Shown piece after piece: positions 18,361 to 27,132 of a DNA stretch of 56,750 bases (its first letter is position 1; the number at the start of each line of letters is the position of its first letter). Source of the DNA: Anaerotalea alkaliphila (lineage in GTDB: Bacteria > Bacillota > Clostridia > Lachnospirales > Vallitaleaceae). The notes beneath the pieces were generated by a model. That model did no database searches and was not told where the DNA came from. It saw only the letters and a program-made list of their open reading frames with translations. Position numbers and translations under genes: made by a program. The stretch is taken from NCBI RefSeq assembly GCF_010179735.1, contig NZ_JAAEEH010000020.1:1-56750 (forward strand). The letters run 5' to 3'.

Positions 18361-18930
18361 TTACTCGTACATCAAAATTATTGCCTCGGCAATCTTCACC
18401 TTGGCCAGGCCCTTGTCCATGCTTTGCTTCTGGATGCGGCGGTGGGCCTCCTCTTCCGTCATCTCCATGTGTTCCATCAGCAGCTTCTTCGCCTTGGCCA
18501 GGAGTTGCTTGCTGTCCTTTTCCTTGCGCATGTCCTGGACCTGGTCCTCCAGGTCCCGGATGCTTTTGGATGTCTTGGAGAGCAGGTGGATGGTGTTTAC
18601 CAGCGCCTGCTTGCCGCAGGGCTTCACCAGGGGGACGAACAGCGGATCCTGGTTCAGGTTCACGAACGCCGCCAGCTCCAATTCGGCGACCAGGGCGATG
18701 ACCGGGCAGGTCTTGTCCCCCACCAGGAGCTCCGACACCTCGTGGCCGTTGATCCCCTTGATGTTGTAGTCCACCACCACCACATCCGGATAAATGGTGT
18801 TCGCGCGGCGCAACAGGTCAAAACCGTCAGCCGTTTCCCCCATCACACTCATGCCGTTCTCCGCCAGGAATTGGGCCAGCTGCTTCAATATCTTCTGGTT
18901 GCTGGAACCGATCAAAACGCGTACACCCAT
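18361..18930 (-). CDS. ANTAR-domain antiterminator, NitR/NasT-like
   Basis: A 189-residue RNA-binding regulator. Residues 1-115 form a receiver-like domain with Asp54 (VVVDYN) and Lys103 (VKPCG). The acidic pair expected near residues 8-10 is replaced by GSSNQK, so classical phosphorylation is doubtful. After a coiled linker, 136-187 is the ANTAR three-helix domain ([19 protein letters not shown]...). ANTAR proteins bind paired stem-loops and prevent termination. It lies 25 bases after glnA and directly before the attenuated glnN leader. In clostridia such as C. saccharobutylicum an ANTAR gene (nitR) is linked to glutamine synthetase in a similar way. Confidence 0.92.
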   Translation of the reverse strand: MGVRVLIGSSNQKILKQLAQFLAENGMSVMGETADGFDLLRRANTIYPDVVVVDYNIKGINGHEVSELLVGDKTCPVIALVAELELAAFVNLNQDPLFVPLVKPCGKQALVNTIHLLSKTSKSIRDLEDQVQDMRKEKDSKQLLAKAKKLLMEHMEMTEEEAHRRIQKQSMDKGLAKVKIAEAIILMYE

Positions 18931-18955
18931 GTCATCATCCTCTTTTTAAGCGGGG

Positions 18956-20287
18956 TTAGTACTTGGAAATGTATTTCTTCACTTCCCATTCGTGCACTTG
19001 GGAGATGTAGTCGTACCACTCCATGCTCTTTGCCTTCAGGTAGCTGTCGTAAGCCTCGCCCAAGGCGGATTTGATGACTTCATCCTTGGAAAGGGCCATC
19101 ATGGCGTCCTTCAACGTGTCCGGAAGGGTCTTGTCCGAATCCAGGATGGAAAAGGGGCCGGGGGTCTCGTGTTGCTCCAGCATGGCCGGAGGGGCAATCC
19201 TGTTCCGGATGCCGTCCAACCCGGCCTTTAGGATGACCGCCGCCGCCAGATAGGGGTTGGTGGAGGGGTCGGGGCTGCGCAGCTCGATGGAGACATTGTC
19301 TTCCCTGGCGGAGGGGATCCGGATCAGGGGGCTTGTGTTGGAGGTGGACCATCCAATCTGGACGGGGGCCTCGAATCCCGGCTTCAGCCGCTTGTAGGAG
19401 TTGATGGTGGGGTTGGTCACCGCCGTGATGGCTTTGGCATGGGCCACCAGGCCGCCCATGAACCAGTAGGCTTCCTGGGAAAGCTTCAGCGGGTCGTCCT
19501 TGCCGTAGAAGGCGTTGCAGCCCAGCTCATCCAGCAGCTTCAGGTTGCAGTGCATGCCGGAGCCCACGATGCCGTAGATGGGCTTGGGCATGAAGGTGGC
19601 GTGCAGGCCGTGCTTCTGGGCAATGACCTTCACCACCAGCTTGAAGGTGGCGATGTTGTCCGCCGCGGTCAGCAGGTCCGCGGACTCGAAGTCGATTTCA
19701 TGCTGCCCGGGCGCCACCTCGTGGTGGGATGCCTTGATGTCGAAGTCCATCTCCTCCAGGGTCATGATCATGTCCCGCCGCACGTTCTCCCCCAGGTCCA
19801 TGGGACCCAGGTCGAAGTATCCCCCCTTGTCGTGGGTGACCGTGGTGGGGTCTCCGTTCTCGTCCGTATGGAAGAGGAAGAACTCGAACTCGGGGCCCAG
19901 CTGCAGGGCGTATCCCATGGACTTGGCCTCCTCCAGCACGTTCTTCAGGACAATCCTGGGATCCCCCCCGAAAGGTGTGCCGTCGGCCTTGTAGATGTCG
20001 CAGATCAGCCTGGCCACTTTGCCTTGGTGGGGACGCCAGGGGAACACGGCGAAGGTCTCCAGGTCGGGAATCAGATACATGTCCGATTCGTTCATCCGGA
20101 CGAACCCTTCGATGGAGGATCCGTCGAAACGGATTTCCCCGTCCAGGGCCCGGTCCAGCTGTTCGGATGTGATCGCCACATTCTTCAGGCTCCCCAGGAT
20201 GTCCACGAACTGCAGGCGGATGAACTTCACGTCCTCCTGCTTCACCAGCTGCTTGATGTACTGTTTCGTATAGATCTTCTTGTTCAT
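18956..20287 (-). CDS. glnA: Glutamine synthetase type I
   Basis: Makes glutamine from glutamate, ammonia and ATP. The 443-residue length and lack of an insertion fit the GSI-alpha subgroup of Bacillota, which is controlled by feedback rather than adenylylation. Visible motifs are FDGSSIEGF (54-62), GPEFEFFLF, HHEVAPGQHEIDF, VGSGMHCN and TNPTINSYKRL. An AGGAGG site lies upstream of the ATG. Only 57 bases separate it from dapL and I see no promoter there, so it may be read from dapF-dapL. The ANTAR gene follows after 25 bases. Confidence 0.97.
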   Translation of the reverse strand: MNKKIYTKQYIKQLVKQEDVKFIRLQFVDILGSLKNVAITSEQLDRALDGEIRFDGSSIEGFVRMNESDMYLIPDLETFAVFPWRPHQGKVARLICDIYKADGTPFGGDPRIVLKNVLEEAKSMGYALQLGPEFEFFLFHTDENGDPTTVTHDKGGYFDLGPMDLGENVRRDMIMTLEEMDFDIKASHHEVAPGQHEIDFESADLLTAADNIATFKLVVKVIAQKHGLHATFMPKPIYGIVGSGMHCNLKLLDELGCNAFYGKDDPLKLSQEAYWFMGGLVAHAKAITAVTNPTINSYKRLKPGFEAPVQIGWSTSNTSPLIRIPSAREDNVSIELRSPDPSTNPYLAAAVILKAGLDGIRNRIAPPAMLEQHETPGPFSILDSDKTLPDTLKDAMMALSKDEVIKSALGEAYDSYLKAKSMEWYDYISQVHEWEVKKYISKY

Positions 20288-20344
20288 GACAGCCTCCTAT
20301 CGTCTAAAGGTCCGGCCAAGCCGGGGTCCGACCGGCTTCCTATA

Positions 20345-21583
20345 TTAAAATACGAATTCCGTGTCCGACAGCCTCCTGCGGATTTCCTCCATGACCTGCC
20401 GCTCTTCCGCCTCGTCCATGGCCAGGAAGGTGACGGAGAAGCGCACGTAAGCTCCCGCATCGTCCCAAGGCACGGTGGAAATCTGTTTTTCCCGGATCAG
20501 GTACTGGGAGAAGTCTTCCGCGTTGGCGAATTCCATGCCGCCCTTGACGCCTTTGGGCGCTCCCACATAAAGGTAGAAGGATCCTTTGGGTTTCTGGACC
20601 TTGAACCCCAGCTCCCTAAGGACCGACACGAGCATCTCATGCCTCCTGGAATACTTCTCGGCCGTCATCCTGGTGATTTCCGGGTGTTCCAGGGCGTAGA
20701 TGGCCGCCTTCTGGATGGCCTTGAACTGCCCGGAGTCGTTGTTGTCCTTGACGGCCGCAAAGGCCGCCACGGCTTTGGCGTTGCCCACCACGAAGGCCAT
20801 GCGCCAGCCCGTCATGTTGTAGGCCTTGGAGAGGGAATGGATTTCCACGCCCACCTTCTTGGCGCCGGGAACGCTGAGGAAACTCAGGGGCTGTGTGCCG
20901 TCGAAGGTCAGGGCCGCATAGGCCGCGTCTTGGACCACAAGGATGTTGTTCTCCTTGGCGAATTTCACCGCCTTCTTGAAGAAGGCCTTGGTCGCCGAGG
21001 CTCCCGTGGGATTGTTGGGGTAGTTCAGGTAGAGGAGCTTCGCCTTCTTGCGCACGTCTTCAGGAATGGCGTCCAGGTCCGGCAGGAACTTGTTCTTCTC
21101 CAGAAGGGGCATCTCATGGACGGATCCACCCAGCCACCCGGCCATGGTTCCCATCACCGGATAACCCGGCACGGTCATCAGCACCACGTCCCCGGGGTTC
21201 ACGAAAGCCTGGGCCATCATGGCCAGGGCCGGCTTGGAGCCGATGGCGTGGACAATTTCCGTCTCCGGGTCGATGCCTTCCACCCCGTACACCTGCTCCA
21301 TGTACCTGGCCGCGGCCGCCTTGAATTCCGGAATGCCGTTGTCCGCATAGTTCCTGTTCTCCCAGAGGGCCGCCTCTTCGGCCAGCCGCCTTACGATCCC
21401 CGCGTCCGCCATGGCGTCCGGTTCCCCCACGCCCATGTCGATGATGGGAACATCCGGATGTTCCGCCATGGCCGCCATGCGGGCCCGCTTGATCTTCTCG
21501 AACTTGTAGATCACCGTGCTCTTTCCGAATTGGTTTCCGCCGATCCTGTCGGCGATCAGTTCCTGTACGAATGTCTCTTCCAT
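20345..21583 (-). CDS. dapL: LL-diaminopimelate aminotransferase
   Basis: PLP enzyme that converts tetrahydrodipicolinate directly to LL-diaminopimelate, bypassing the acylated intermediates in lysine and peptidoglycan synthesis. The 412-residue protein has the DapL signature NYADNGIPEFK, the NNPTG loop at 190-194 and the PLP lysine Lys253 in HSLSKAYNMTGWR. I chose the internal ATG at 21583, which has GGGAGG at proper distance and does not overlap dapF. An ATG five codons upstream would overlap the dapF stop. It is paired with dapF, the next enzyme of the pathway. Confidence 0.95.
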   Translation of the reverse strand: MEETFVQELIADRIGGNQFGKSTVIYKFEKIKRARMAAMAEHPDVPIIDMGVGEPDAMADAGIVRRLAEEAALWENRNYADNGIPEFKAAAARYMEQVYGVEGIDPETEIVHAIGSKPALAMMAQAFVNPGDVVLMTVPGYPVMGTMAGWLGGSVHEMPLLEKNKFLPDLDAIPEDVRKKAKLLYLNYPNNPTGASATKAFFKKAVKFAKENNILVVQDAAYAALTFDGTQPLSFLSVPGAKKVGVEIHSLSKAYNMTGWRMAFVVGNAKAVAAFAAVKDNNDSGQFKAIQKAAIYALEHPEITRMTAEKYSRRHEMLVSVLRELGFKVQKPKGSFYLYVGAPKGVKGGMEFANAEDFSQYLIREKQISTVPWDDAGAYVRFSVTFLAMDEAEERQVMEEIRRRLSDTEFVF

Positions 21584-21594
21584 AGGTTCCTCCC

Positions 21595-22428
21595 TCATAC
21601 GTGCAACTCCCCTTCGAACACAAGGGTCGCAGGTCCTGTCATGAATACATGGTTGGTTGCCTCATCCCATTCGATGAAAAGGTCTCCTCCCAGGAGACGG
21701 ACGGTGGCCTTGCGCTCCGTCTTCCCGTTCAGCACGCAGGCCACCAGCGTTGCGCAGGCCCCGGTGCCGCAGGCCAGTGTCTCTCCTGTCCCCCGCTCCC
21801 AGACCCGCATCTTCACCGTCTCCCGGTCCAGCACCTGGACGAATTCCACGTTGGTCTTCCTGGGGAACTTCGCGTCCACTTCCACCTGGCGTCCGATCTC
21901 CTCCACCGGGAAGGCGTCGGTGTCCTCCACGAAGGTCACCGCATGGGGGTTGCCCATGGAGACGCAGGTGAAGGGGAAACTCCGGCCCGAAGCTTCCACG
22001 ACTTCCGCCAGCACCGGCTGGGCGTCGCTGGCTACGGGAATCTTGACCGGATCAAGGACAGGCTCGCCCATGTCCACCCTTACCTTTGCTATTGTACCAT
22101 CTTCCTCCGTAAGTTCCAACACCTTCAAGCCCGCCAGGGTGTCCACCCGGACCACCTTCTCCCTGGTCATGCCCTTGTCGTAGACGTATTTGCCCACGCA
22201 GCGGATGGCGTTTCCGCACATCTCCGCTTCGGACCCGTCGGGATTGAACATCCGCATGCGGAAGTCTCCTGCAGTTCCCGGCAGGATGACCACCAGTCCG
22301 TCCGAACCCACCCCAAAATTCCGGTTGCTCACCTTCCTGGCCATGGCCGGGTAATCCTCTATGGTTTCCTGAAATCCGCTCACATAGACGTAGTCGTTGC
22401 CGCATCCATGCATCTTTGTAAATTTCAT
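21595..22428 (-). CDS. dapF: Diaminopimelate epimerase
   Basis: Converts LL- to meso-diaminopimelate, the form needed for lysine and cell-wall cross-links. The 277-residue protein has both catalytic cysteines: Cys71 in MCGNAIRC and Cys220 in ACGTGACAT, plus the start [15 protein letters not shown]. It is the first gene of a dapF-dapL unit with an 11-base gap. The divergent neighbour is a peptidoglycan polymerase, another user of this pathway's product. Confidence 0.97.
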   Translation of the reverse strand: MKFTKMHGCGNDYVYVSGFQETIEDYPAMARKVSNRNFGVGSDGLVVILPGTAGDFRMRMFNPDGSEAEMCGNAIRCVGKYVYDKGMTREKVVRVDTLAGLKVLELTEEDGTIAKVRVDMGEPVLDPVKIPVASDAQPVLAEVVEASGRSFPFTCVSMGNPHAVTFVEDTDAFPVEEIGRQVEVDAKFPRKTNVEFVQVLDRETVKMRVWERGTGETLACGTGACATLVACVLNGKTERKATVRLLGGDLFIEWDEATNHVFMTGPATLVFEGELHV

Positions 22429-22484
22429 CTTTTCACCCCAATCGTTTCATTTCAATTGTTTTAGTAGTTCCGATTAATAACACT

Positions 22485-22513
22485 ATTATACACCATCGTT
22501 TTCCCCTGTGCAA
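22485..22513 (-). promoter_or_regulatory. Promoter of dapF
   Basis: A perfect TATAAT on the minus strand (22485-22490) lies 17 bp from TTGCAC (22508-22513). The -35 is weak. Confidence 0.6.
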
Positions 22514-22545
22514 GGGGGAGTTTCCACTTTCTTCTTCCTTCCCCT

Positions 22546-22563
22546 CCCCATGTTTGCTATAAT
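22546..22563 (+). promoter_or_regulatory. Extended -10 promoter of the penicillin-binding protein gene
   Basis: TTTGCTATAAT with TATAAT at 22558-22563 and an extended -10 TGC. No good -35 is visible. It is back-to-back with the dapF promoter. Confidence 0.6.
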
Positions 22564-22596
22564 GCAAGAAGAACCACGGAAGGAAAGGAGGTCCTC

Positions 22597-25209
22597 ATGA
22601 ATTTCGGAAGACACGCAAGCATCCAAAAGCAGCAGAGGCTGCATTCCACTTCCACCAGACTCAAGAACCTGGTGGGCACGTCGGCCGTGAAGCTTCTGGT
22701 TTTCGCCCTTGTCCTGGGAGGTGCGGGCGGTTTCATGGGAGGTCTGGGGGCGGTCAACGCCATCATCGACTCGGCGCCCGAAACGTCCCTGGCGGACGTC
22801 CAGCCCAGGGGCTATGCGACCATCCTGTATGCGGACGACGGGGTGGAGACCCAGCGTCTCCATGCCGCGGAAGCCAACCGGATCTATGTGGAATACGAAC
22901 AGATTCCTGCGCATGTGCGGAACGCATTCATCGCCATAGAAGACGAGCGCTTCTGGGAGCACAACGGCATCGACGCCAAGGGGATCGTCCGCGCCATCTT
23001 CAGCAACCTGGAGGAAGGGGACCTGAAGGCTTCGGGGGCCAGCACCATCACCCAGCAGCTGATCAAGAACAACGTCCTCTCCACCCAGAAGAGCTGGGAA
23101 CGCAAGATCCAGGAGCAGTACCTTGCGGTGGAGCTGGAAAAGAAGATGACAAAGGAACAGATCCTTGAGTACTACCTGAACACGGCGGCCTGCGGCCGGG
23201 GAACCAACGGCGTCCAGTCCGCCGCGAACACCTATTTCAACAAGGACGTGGGGGAACTGACCATCGCCGAGGCCGCAGCCATCGCCGGCATCACCCAGCG
23301 GCCGTCCTTCTACGATCCGGTCGCCAATCCCGAGAACAACCGGGTCCGCCAGCTGACGGTACTGGCCAAGATGGAGGAACTGGGCTACATTACCCCCCAA
23401 GAGCGGGCGGCCGCCGAGGCGGAGGACGTCTATGACCATATCCAGCTGGTACAGGAGAGCACCGTCCAGAACAACCGCCATTCCTATTTCGTGGACGAAG
23501 TCATCCAGCGTGTGGCCGAAGACCTCCGGGTCATGAAGGGCTACACGGAAAACCAGGCCTACCAGCTGATCTACCGGGGAGGCCTCCGTATCCAGACCAC
23601 CCAGAACCTGCAGATTCAAAAGACCCTGGACGAGGTCTTCCTGGACGAGTCCAGCTTCCCTCCCCACAAGGAGGATTATGCCGTCAAGGCGATGGTCAGC
23701 CTGAGCCTGCGCACGGAGGCGGGGGTCAAGAACCTCTACAAGGAGCAGCAGTTCCCCACCCAGCAGGCGGCCGAAAGCTTCAAGGAGGCCTTGCGGGCCC
23801 AATGGCTGGAGGAATGGCAGGCAGAGGAGGCGGACGTCCTGGGGGAGACGGTCAATTACATCCCCCAACCCCAGGCAGCCATGGTCATCTCCGACTACCA
23901 CAACGGCCATGTGAAGGCCCTGAACGGGGGCCGGGGGCCCAAGACCGGCAACCAGACGTTCAACCGCGCCACCCAGGCCAAACGGCAGCCCGGCTCCACC
24001 TTCAAGGTGCTGGCGGCCTATGTCCCCGCCATCGACGTGAAGGGATACACCCTGGCCACGGTCCTGGACGACGTGCCCACCATATTCCGCTACGGCACGG
24101 CGCCGGCCTACATCCCGAAGAACTGGTACGACACCCCCTCGGCCGCCTTCAACTACAGGGGGCTTTCCACTGTCCGGGAAGGCATCGCCGACTCCATGAA
24201 CATCCTTGCCGTCCGGACCATCCATGACATCTCCCCCCAGCTGGGATACGAATACCTGCTGAAGATGGGATTCACCACCCTGGTGGACGACGTGGTCCTG
24301 GGGGGCAAGACCTTTTCCGACAAGACCCTGTCCCTCCCTCTGGGAGGACTCACCAGCGGGGTTACCCCCCTGGAGCTGAATGCGGCCTACGGCACCATCG
24401 CAAACAAGGGGATCTATGTGGAGCCCGTCTTCTACACCCAGGTGCTGGACCACAACGGGAATGTGCTGCTGGAGAAGGTCCCCGTCACCCATACGGTCAT
24501 GAAGGAGACCACCGCCTTCCTGCTTACCAGCGCCATGGAAAGCGTGGTGAAGACCGGCACGGCCACCCAGGTCCAGTTCCAACGGAACACCATGGCCGTA
24601 GCAGGGAAGACGGGAACCACCTCGGACAACTATGACGTTGTCTTCGCGGGATACACCCCCTACTATGCGGCCACCATCTGGATGGGGTACGACACCCCCG
24701 CCAGGATGGCCTATCTCCAGGGATACCACAAGTTCATCTGGAGGGACGTGATGGACAGGATCCACGACGGGCTGCCTTACAAGGAGTTCACCATCCCCCC
24801 GGGAATCGTCCAGGCCCCGGTCTGCAACGAATCGGGCAAGCTCCCCACCTCCCTGTGCTCGGCCGACCCCAGGGGCGGGACCGTGCGCTACGAGTACTTC
24901 GTGGAAGGCACCCAACCCACCGAAAGTTGCGACGTCCATGTAGCGGCGGATGTCTGCACCGTCTCCGGCCTGCTGGCCACCCAGTACTGTCCGGAACACA
25001 CCCGCCAGCCCAAGGTATTCATCAAGCGGCCGGAACCTGTGAATCCGGAAGCCTGGGCGGGAGGCAGTCCTCCGAGGATCGCCGACGCCAGATACCAGCT
25101 TCCCGGAACCTACTGCAATTTCCACGGCCCCATTCTGCAGCCCATCACACCGCCGAAGGAGGAAACGCCGGAGGCGCTCCCCCAGGATCCGGTGGACTTC
25201 GGCCAATGA
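22597..25209 (+). CDS. Class A penicillin-binding protein (PBP1A-like)
   Basis: Bifunctional peptidoglycan glycosyltransferase/transpeptidase. The 870-residue protein has a short cytoplasmic tail, a membrane anchor at about 30-50, and a GT51 domain with EDERFWEH at 115-122 and GASTITQQL near 147-155. The transpeptidase domain has Ser467-Lys470 in GSTFK, Ser533-Asn535 in SMN, and KTGT at 671-674. The C-terminal tail past about 780 is Cys- and Pro-rich, with paired cysteines in Cys-rich blocks that could form disulfides outside the cell. An AAAGGAGG site precedes the ATG. Confidence 0.95.
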   Translation: MNFGRHASIQKQQRLHSTSTRLKNLVGTSAVKLLVFALVLGGAGGFMGGLGAVNAIIDSAPETSLADVQPRGYATILYADDGVETQRLHAAEANRIYVEYEQIPAHVRNAFIAIEDERFWEHNGIDAKGIVRAIFSNLEEGDLKASGASTITQQLIKNNVLSTQKSWERKIQEQYLAVELEKKMTKEQILEYYLNTAACGRGTNGVQSAANTYFNKDVGELTIAEAAAIAGITQRPSFYDPVANPENNRVRQLTVLAKMEELGYITPQERAAAEAEDVYDHIQLVQESTVQNNRHSYFVDEVIQRVAEDLRVMKGYTENQAYQLIYRGGLRIQTTQNLQIQKTLDEVFLDESSFPPHKEDYAVKAMVSLSLRTEAGVKNLYKEQQFPTQQAAESFKEALRAQWLEEWQAEEADVLGETVNYIPQPQAAMVISDYHNGHVKALNGGRGPKTGNQTFNRATQAKRQPGSTFKVLAAYVPAIDVKGYTLATVLDDVPTIFRYGTAPAYIPKNWYDTPSAAFNYRGLSTVREGIADSMNILAVRTIHDISPQLGYEYLLKMGFTTLVDDVVLGGKTFSDKTLSLPLGGLTSGVTPLELNAAYGTIANKGIYVEPVFYTQVLDHNGNVLLEKVPVTHTVMKETTAFLLTSAMESVVKTGTATQVQFQRNTMAVAGKTGTTSDNYDVVFAGYTPYYAATIWMGYDTPARMAYLQGYHKFIWRDVMDRIHDGLPYKEFTIPPGIVQAPVCNESGKLPTSLCSADPRGGTVRYEYFVEGTQPTESCDVHVAADVCTVSGLLATQYCPEHTRQPKVFIKRPEPVNPEAWAGGSPPRIADARYQLPGTYCNFHGPILQPITPPKEETPEALPQDPVDFGQ

Positions 25210-25232
25210 CCCCGGATCCATCAAAGAAACCC

Positions 25233-25260
25233 TTGCATTTGTACAGACTGCCACTATAAT
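25233..25260 (+). promoter_or_regulatory. Promoter of argS
   Basis: TTGCAT (25233-25238), 16-bp spacer, TATAAT (25255-25260), 35 bases before the start codon. No T-box is present. Confidence 0.75.
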
Positions 25261-25295
25261 AAGAAAGACGGCATCATACTTAAAGGAGCGATAAA

Positions 25296-27047
25296 ATGTT
25301 GACTACAAACCTGACCGAATTGCTGCAGGAGGCCTTCACCCAGGCCGGATACGACAAGTCCTATGCGGTGGTGGTGAAATCCCAGCGGCCGGAGCTCTGC
25401 CAGTTCCAATGCAACGGATGCATGAGCGCCTCCAAACAATACAAGAAACCTCCCTTCGTCCTTGCGGAGGAAGTGGTCGCCCGGCTGAAGGGGCTGGAAG
25501 GCGCGGACGCCATCCTCCAGTCCGCGGAGGTGGCCAAGCCCGGCTTCATCAACCTCACCCTCCAGGACAGTTTCCTGGCTTCCGCCATGGACCATCTGCG
25601 CACCGACGGACGGGCCGGGGTAGGGCTTGCCCCGTCCCCCTACACGATCGTGCTGGACTACGGCGGACCCAACATCGCAAAGCCCCTCCATGTGGGCCAT
25701 CTGCGGACCGCCATCATCGGGGAATCCATCAAGCGCCTGTCCCGCTTCCTGGGGCACGAGGTCATCGGCGACATCCATCTGGGGGACTGGGGCCTGCAGA
25801 TGGGCATGGTGATTTCGGAAATCCGGCGTCGCCAGCCGGACCTGCCCTATTTCGACGAGAATTACAGCGGCGCGTATCCCTCGGAGCCCCCCTTCACCCT
25901 GGAAGACCTGGAAGAGATTTATCCCATGGTGAGCAAGCTGGCCAAGGAGGACGAGGCCGTGAACGCCGCCGCCAAGGAGGCCACCTTCGACCTCCAGAAC
26001 GGCCGCCGTGGCTACGTGGCCCTCTGGAAGCACATCGTGGACCTGTCCCTGGGGGACATCCGCAAGAACTACGCCCGGCTGGGCGTGGATTTCGACCTCT
26101 GGTACGGAGAGAGCACCAGCAACGCCTATGTGGAGGACGTGATCGAAATCCTCCAGGAACAGAACGCCCTGTACGAAAGCCAGGGGGCCATGGTGGTGGA
26201 TGTGGGGCGTCCCGACGACAAGAAGGAGATTCCCCCCATCATCATCTATAAGTCCGACGGTTCCATCCTCTATGGGACCACGGACCTGGCCACCCTGTAC
26301 CAGCGGGCCAAGGACTTCGACCCCGACTATGTGCTGTATGTGGTGGACAGCCGCCAGGCGAACCATTTCCTCCAGGTCTTCCGCTGCGCAACCGACCACG
26401 GGATTGTGGCCGAGCACACGAAGCTGGAGCACATCGGGTTCGGGACCATGAACGGGAAGGACGGCAAGCCCTTCAAGACCAGGGAGGGCGGCGTGCTGCG
26501 CCTTTCGGACCTGATCGACATGGTGGAGAACAACGCCCGGGAGAAGATCCTGGACAAGGAAGGTCTGGACGTGGAAGAGGTGACCCACAAGGTGGGTCTT
26601 GCCACCCTCAAGTTCGCCGACCTTTCCAATTACCGGATGAAGGACTACATCTTCGACCTGGACAAGTTCTCTTCCTTCGAAGGCAAGACCGGCCCCTACA
26701 TCCTCTACACCAACGTGCGGATCAACAACATCCTGAGCAAGCTGGAAGGGACCGTCCCCGGCCCCATCCTTCCCGCCGCCAGCGAGGTGGAGAGGCAGAT
26801 CTTCCTGAAGGTCGGGGAACTCCCCCATGCCCTGGAGACCGCGTTCATCGAGCGGGCCCCCAGCGTGGTCTGCGAGTATGTCTACGAACTCTCCACCCTG
26901 CTGAACGGGTTCTACCACGCCCACCACATCCTGAACGAAAAGGACCTGGAACGGAAGCAGAGCTGGGTCTCCCTGCTCCTGCTGGCCAAAAAGGTGTCCG
27001 GCATCTGCCTGGACATCCTGGGACTGGAAGTTCCTGAGCGGATGTGA
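25296..27047 (+). CDS. argS: Arginyl-tRNA synthetase
   Basis: Class I synthetase that charges tRNA-Arg. The 583-residue protein has an N-terminal tRNA-binding domain containing an unusual short Cys cluster (CQFQCNGCMSASKQYKK), then GGPNIAKPLHVGHLR with the HIGH motif as HVGH at 132-135. A degenerate KMSKS region reads GKDGKPFKTREGG, and a DALR anticodon domain follows (YELSTLLNGFYHAHHIL). Many ArgRS enzymes lack a canonical KMSKS. An AAAGGAG site precedes the ATG and a terminator follows. Confidence 0.96.
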   Translation: MLTTNLTELLQEAFTQAGYDKSYAVVVKSQRPELCQFQCNGCMSASKQYKKPPFVLAEEVVARLKGLEGADAILQSAEVAKPGFINLTLQDSFLASAMDHLRTDGRAGVGLAPSPYTIVLDYGGPNIAKPLHVGHLRTAIIGESIKRLSRFLGHEVIGDIHLGDWGLQMGMVISEIRRRQPDLPYFDENYSGAYPSEPPFTLEDLEEIYPMVSKLAKEDEAVNAAAKEATFDLQNGRRGYVALWKHIVDLSLGDIRKNYARLGVDFDLWYGESTSNAYVEDVIEILQEQNALYESQGAMVVDVGRPDDKKEIPPIIIYKSDGSILYGTTDLATLYQRAKDFDPDYVLYVVDSRQANHFLQVFRCATDHGIVAEHTKLEHIGFGTMNGKDGKPFKTREGGVLRLSDLIDMVENNAREKILDKEGLDVEEVTHKVGLATLKFADLSNYRMKDYIFDLDKFSSFEGKTGPYILYTNVRINNILSKLEGTVPGPILPAASEVERQIFLKVGELPHALETAFIERAPSVVCEYVYELSTLLNGFYHAHHILNEKDLERKQSWVSLLLLAKKVSGICLDILGLEVPERM

Positions 27048-27074
27048 CGACCCTTAGGGATGCCGGACCGGCGA

Positions 27075-27121
27075 CAAAAAAGCGCTCCAAGCCATTTCAA
27101 ATGGCCTGGAGCGCTTTTTTT
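27075..27121. terminator. Bidirectional terminator between argS and the FGGY kinase
   Basis: A near-perfect hairpin of AGCGCTCCA with TGGAGCGCT and inner GCCATTT/AAATGGC, flanked by A6 on the left and T7 on the right, between convergent genes. Confidence 0.92.
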
Positions 27122-27132
27122 CATGGAGTTTT

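Noticed and set aside
22486-25254. A 922-codon open frame on the minus strand
   Set aside because: It is antisense to the penicillin-binding protein gene, which has all catalytic motifs. The frame is a codon-composition shadow.
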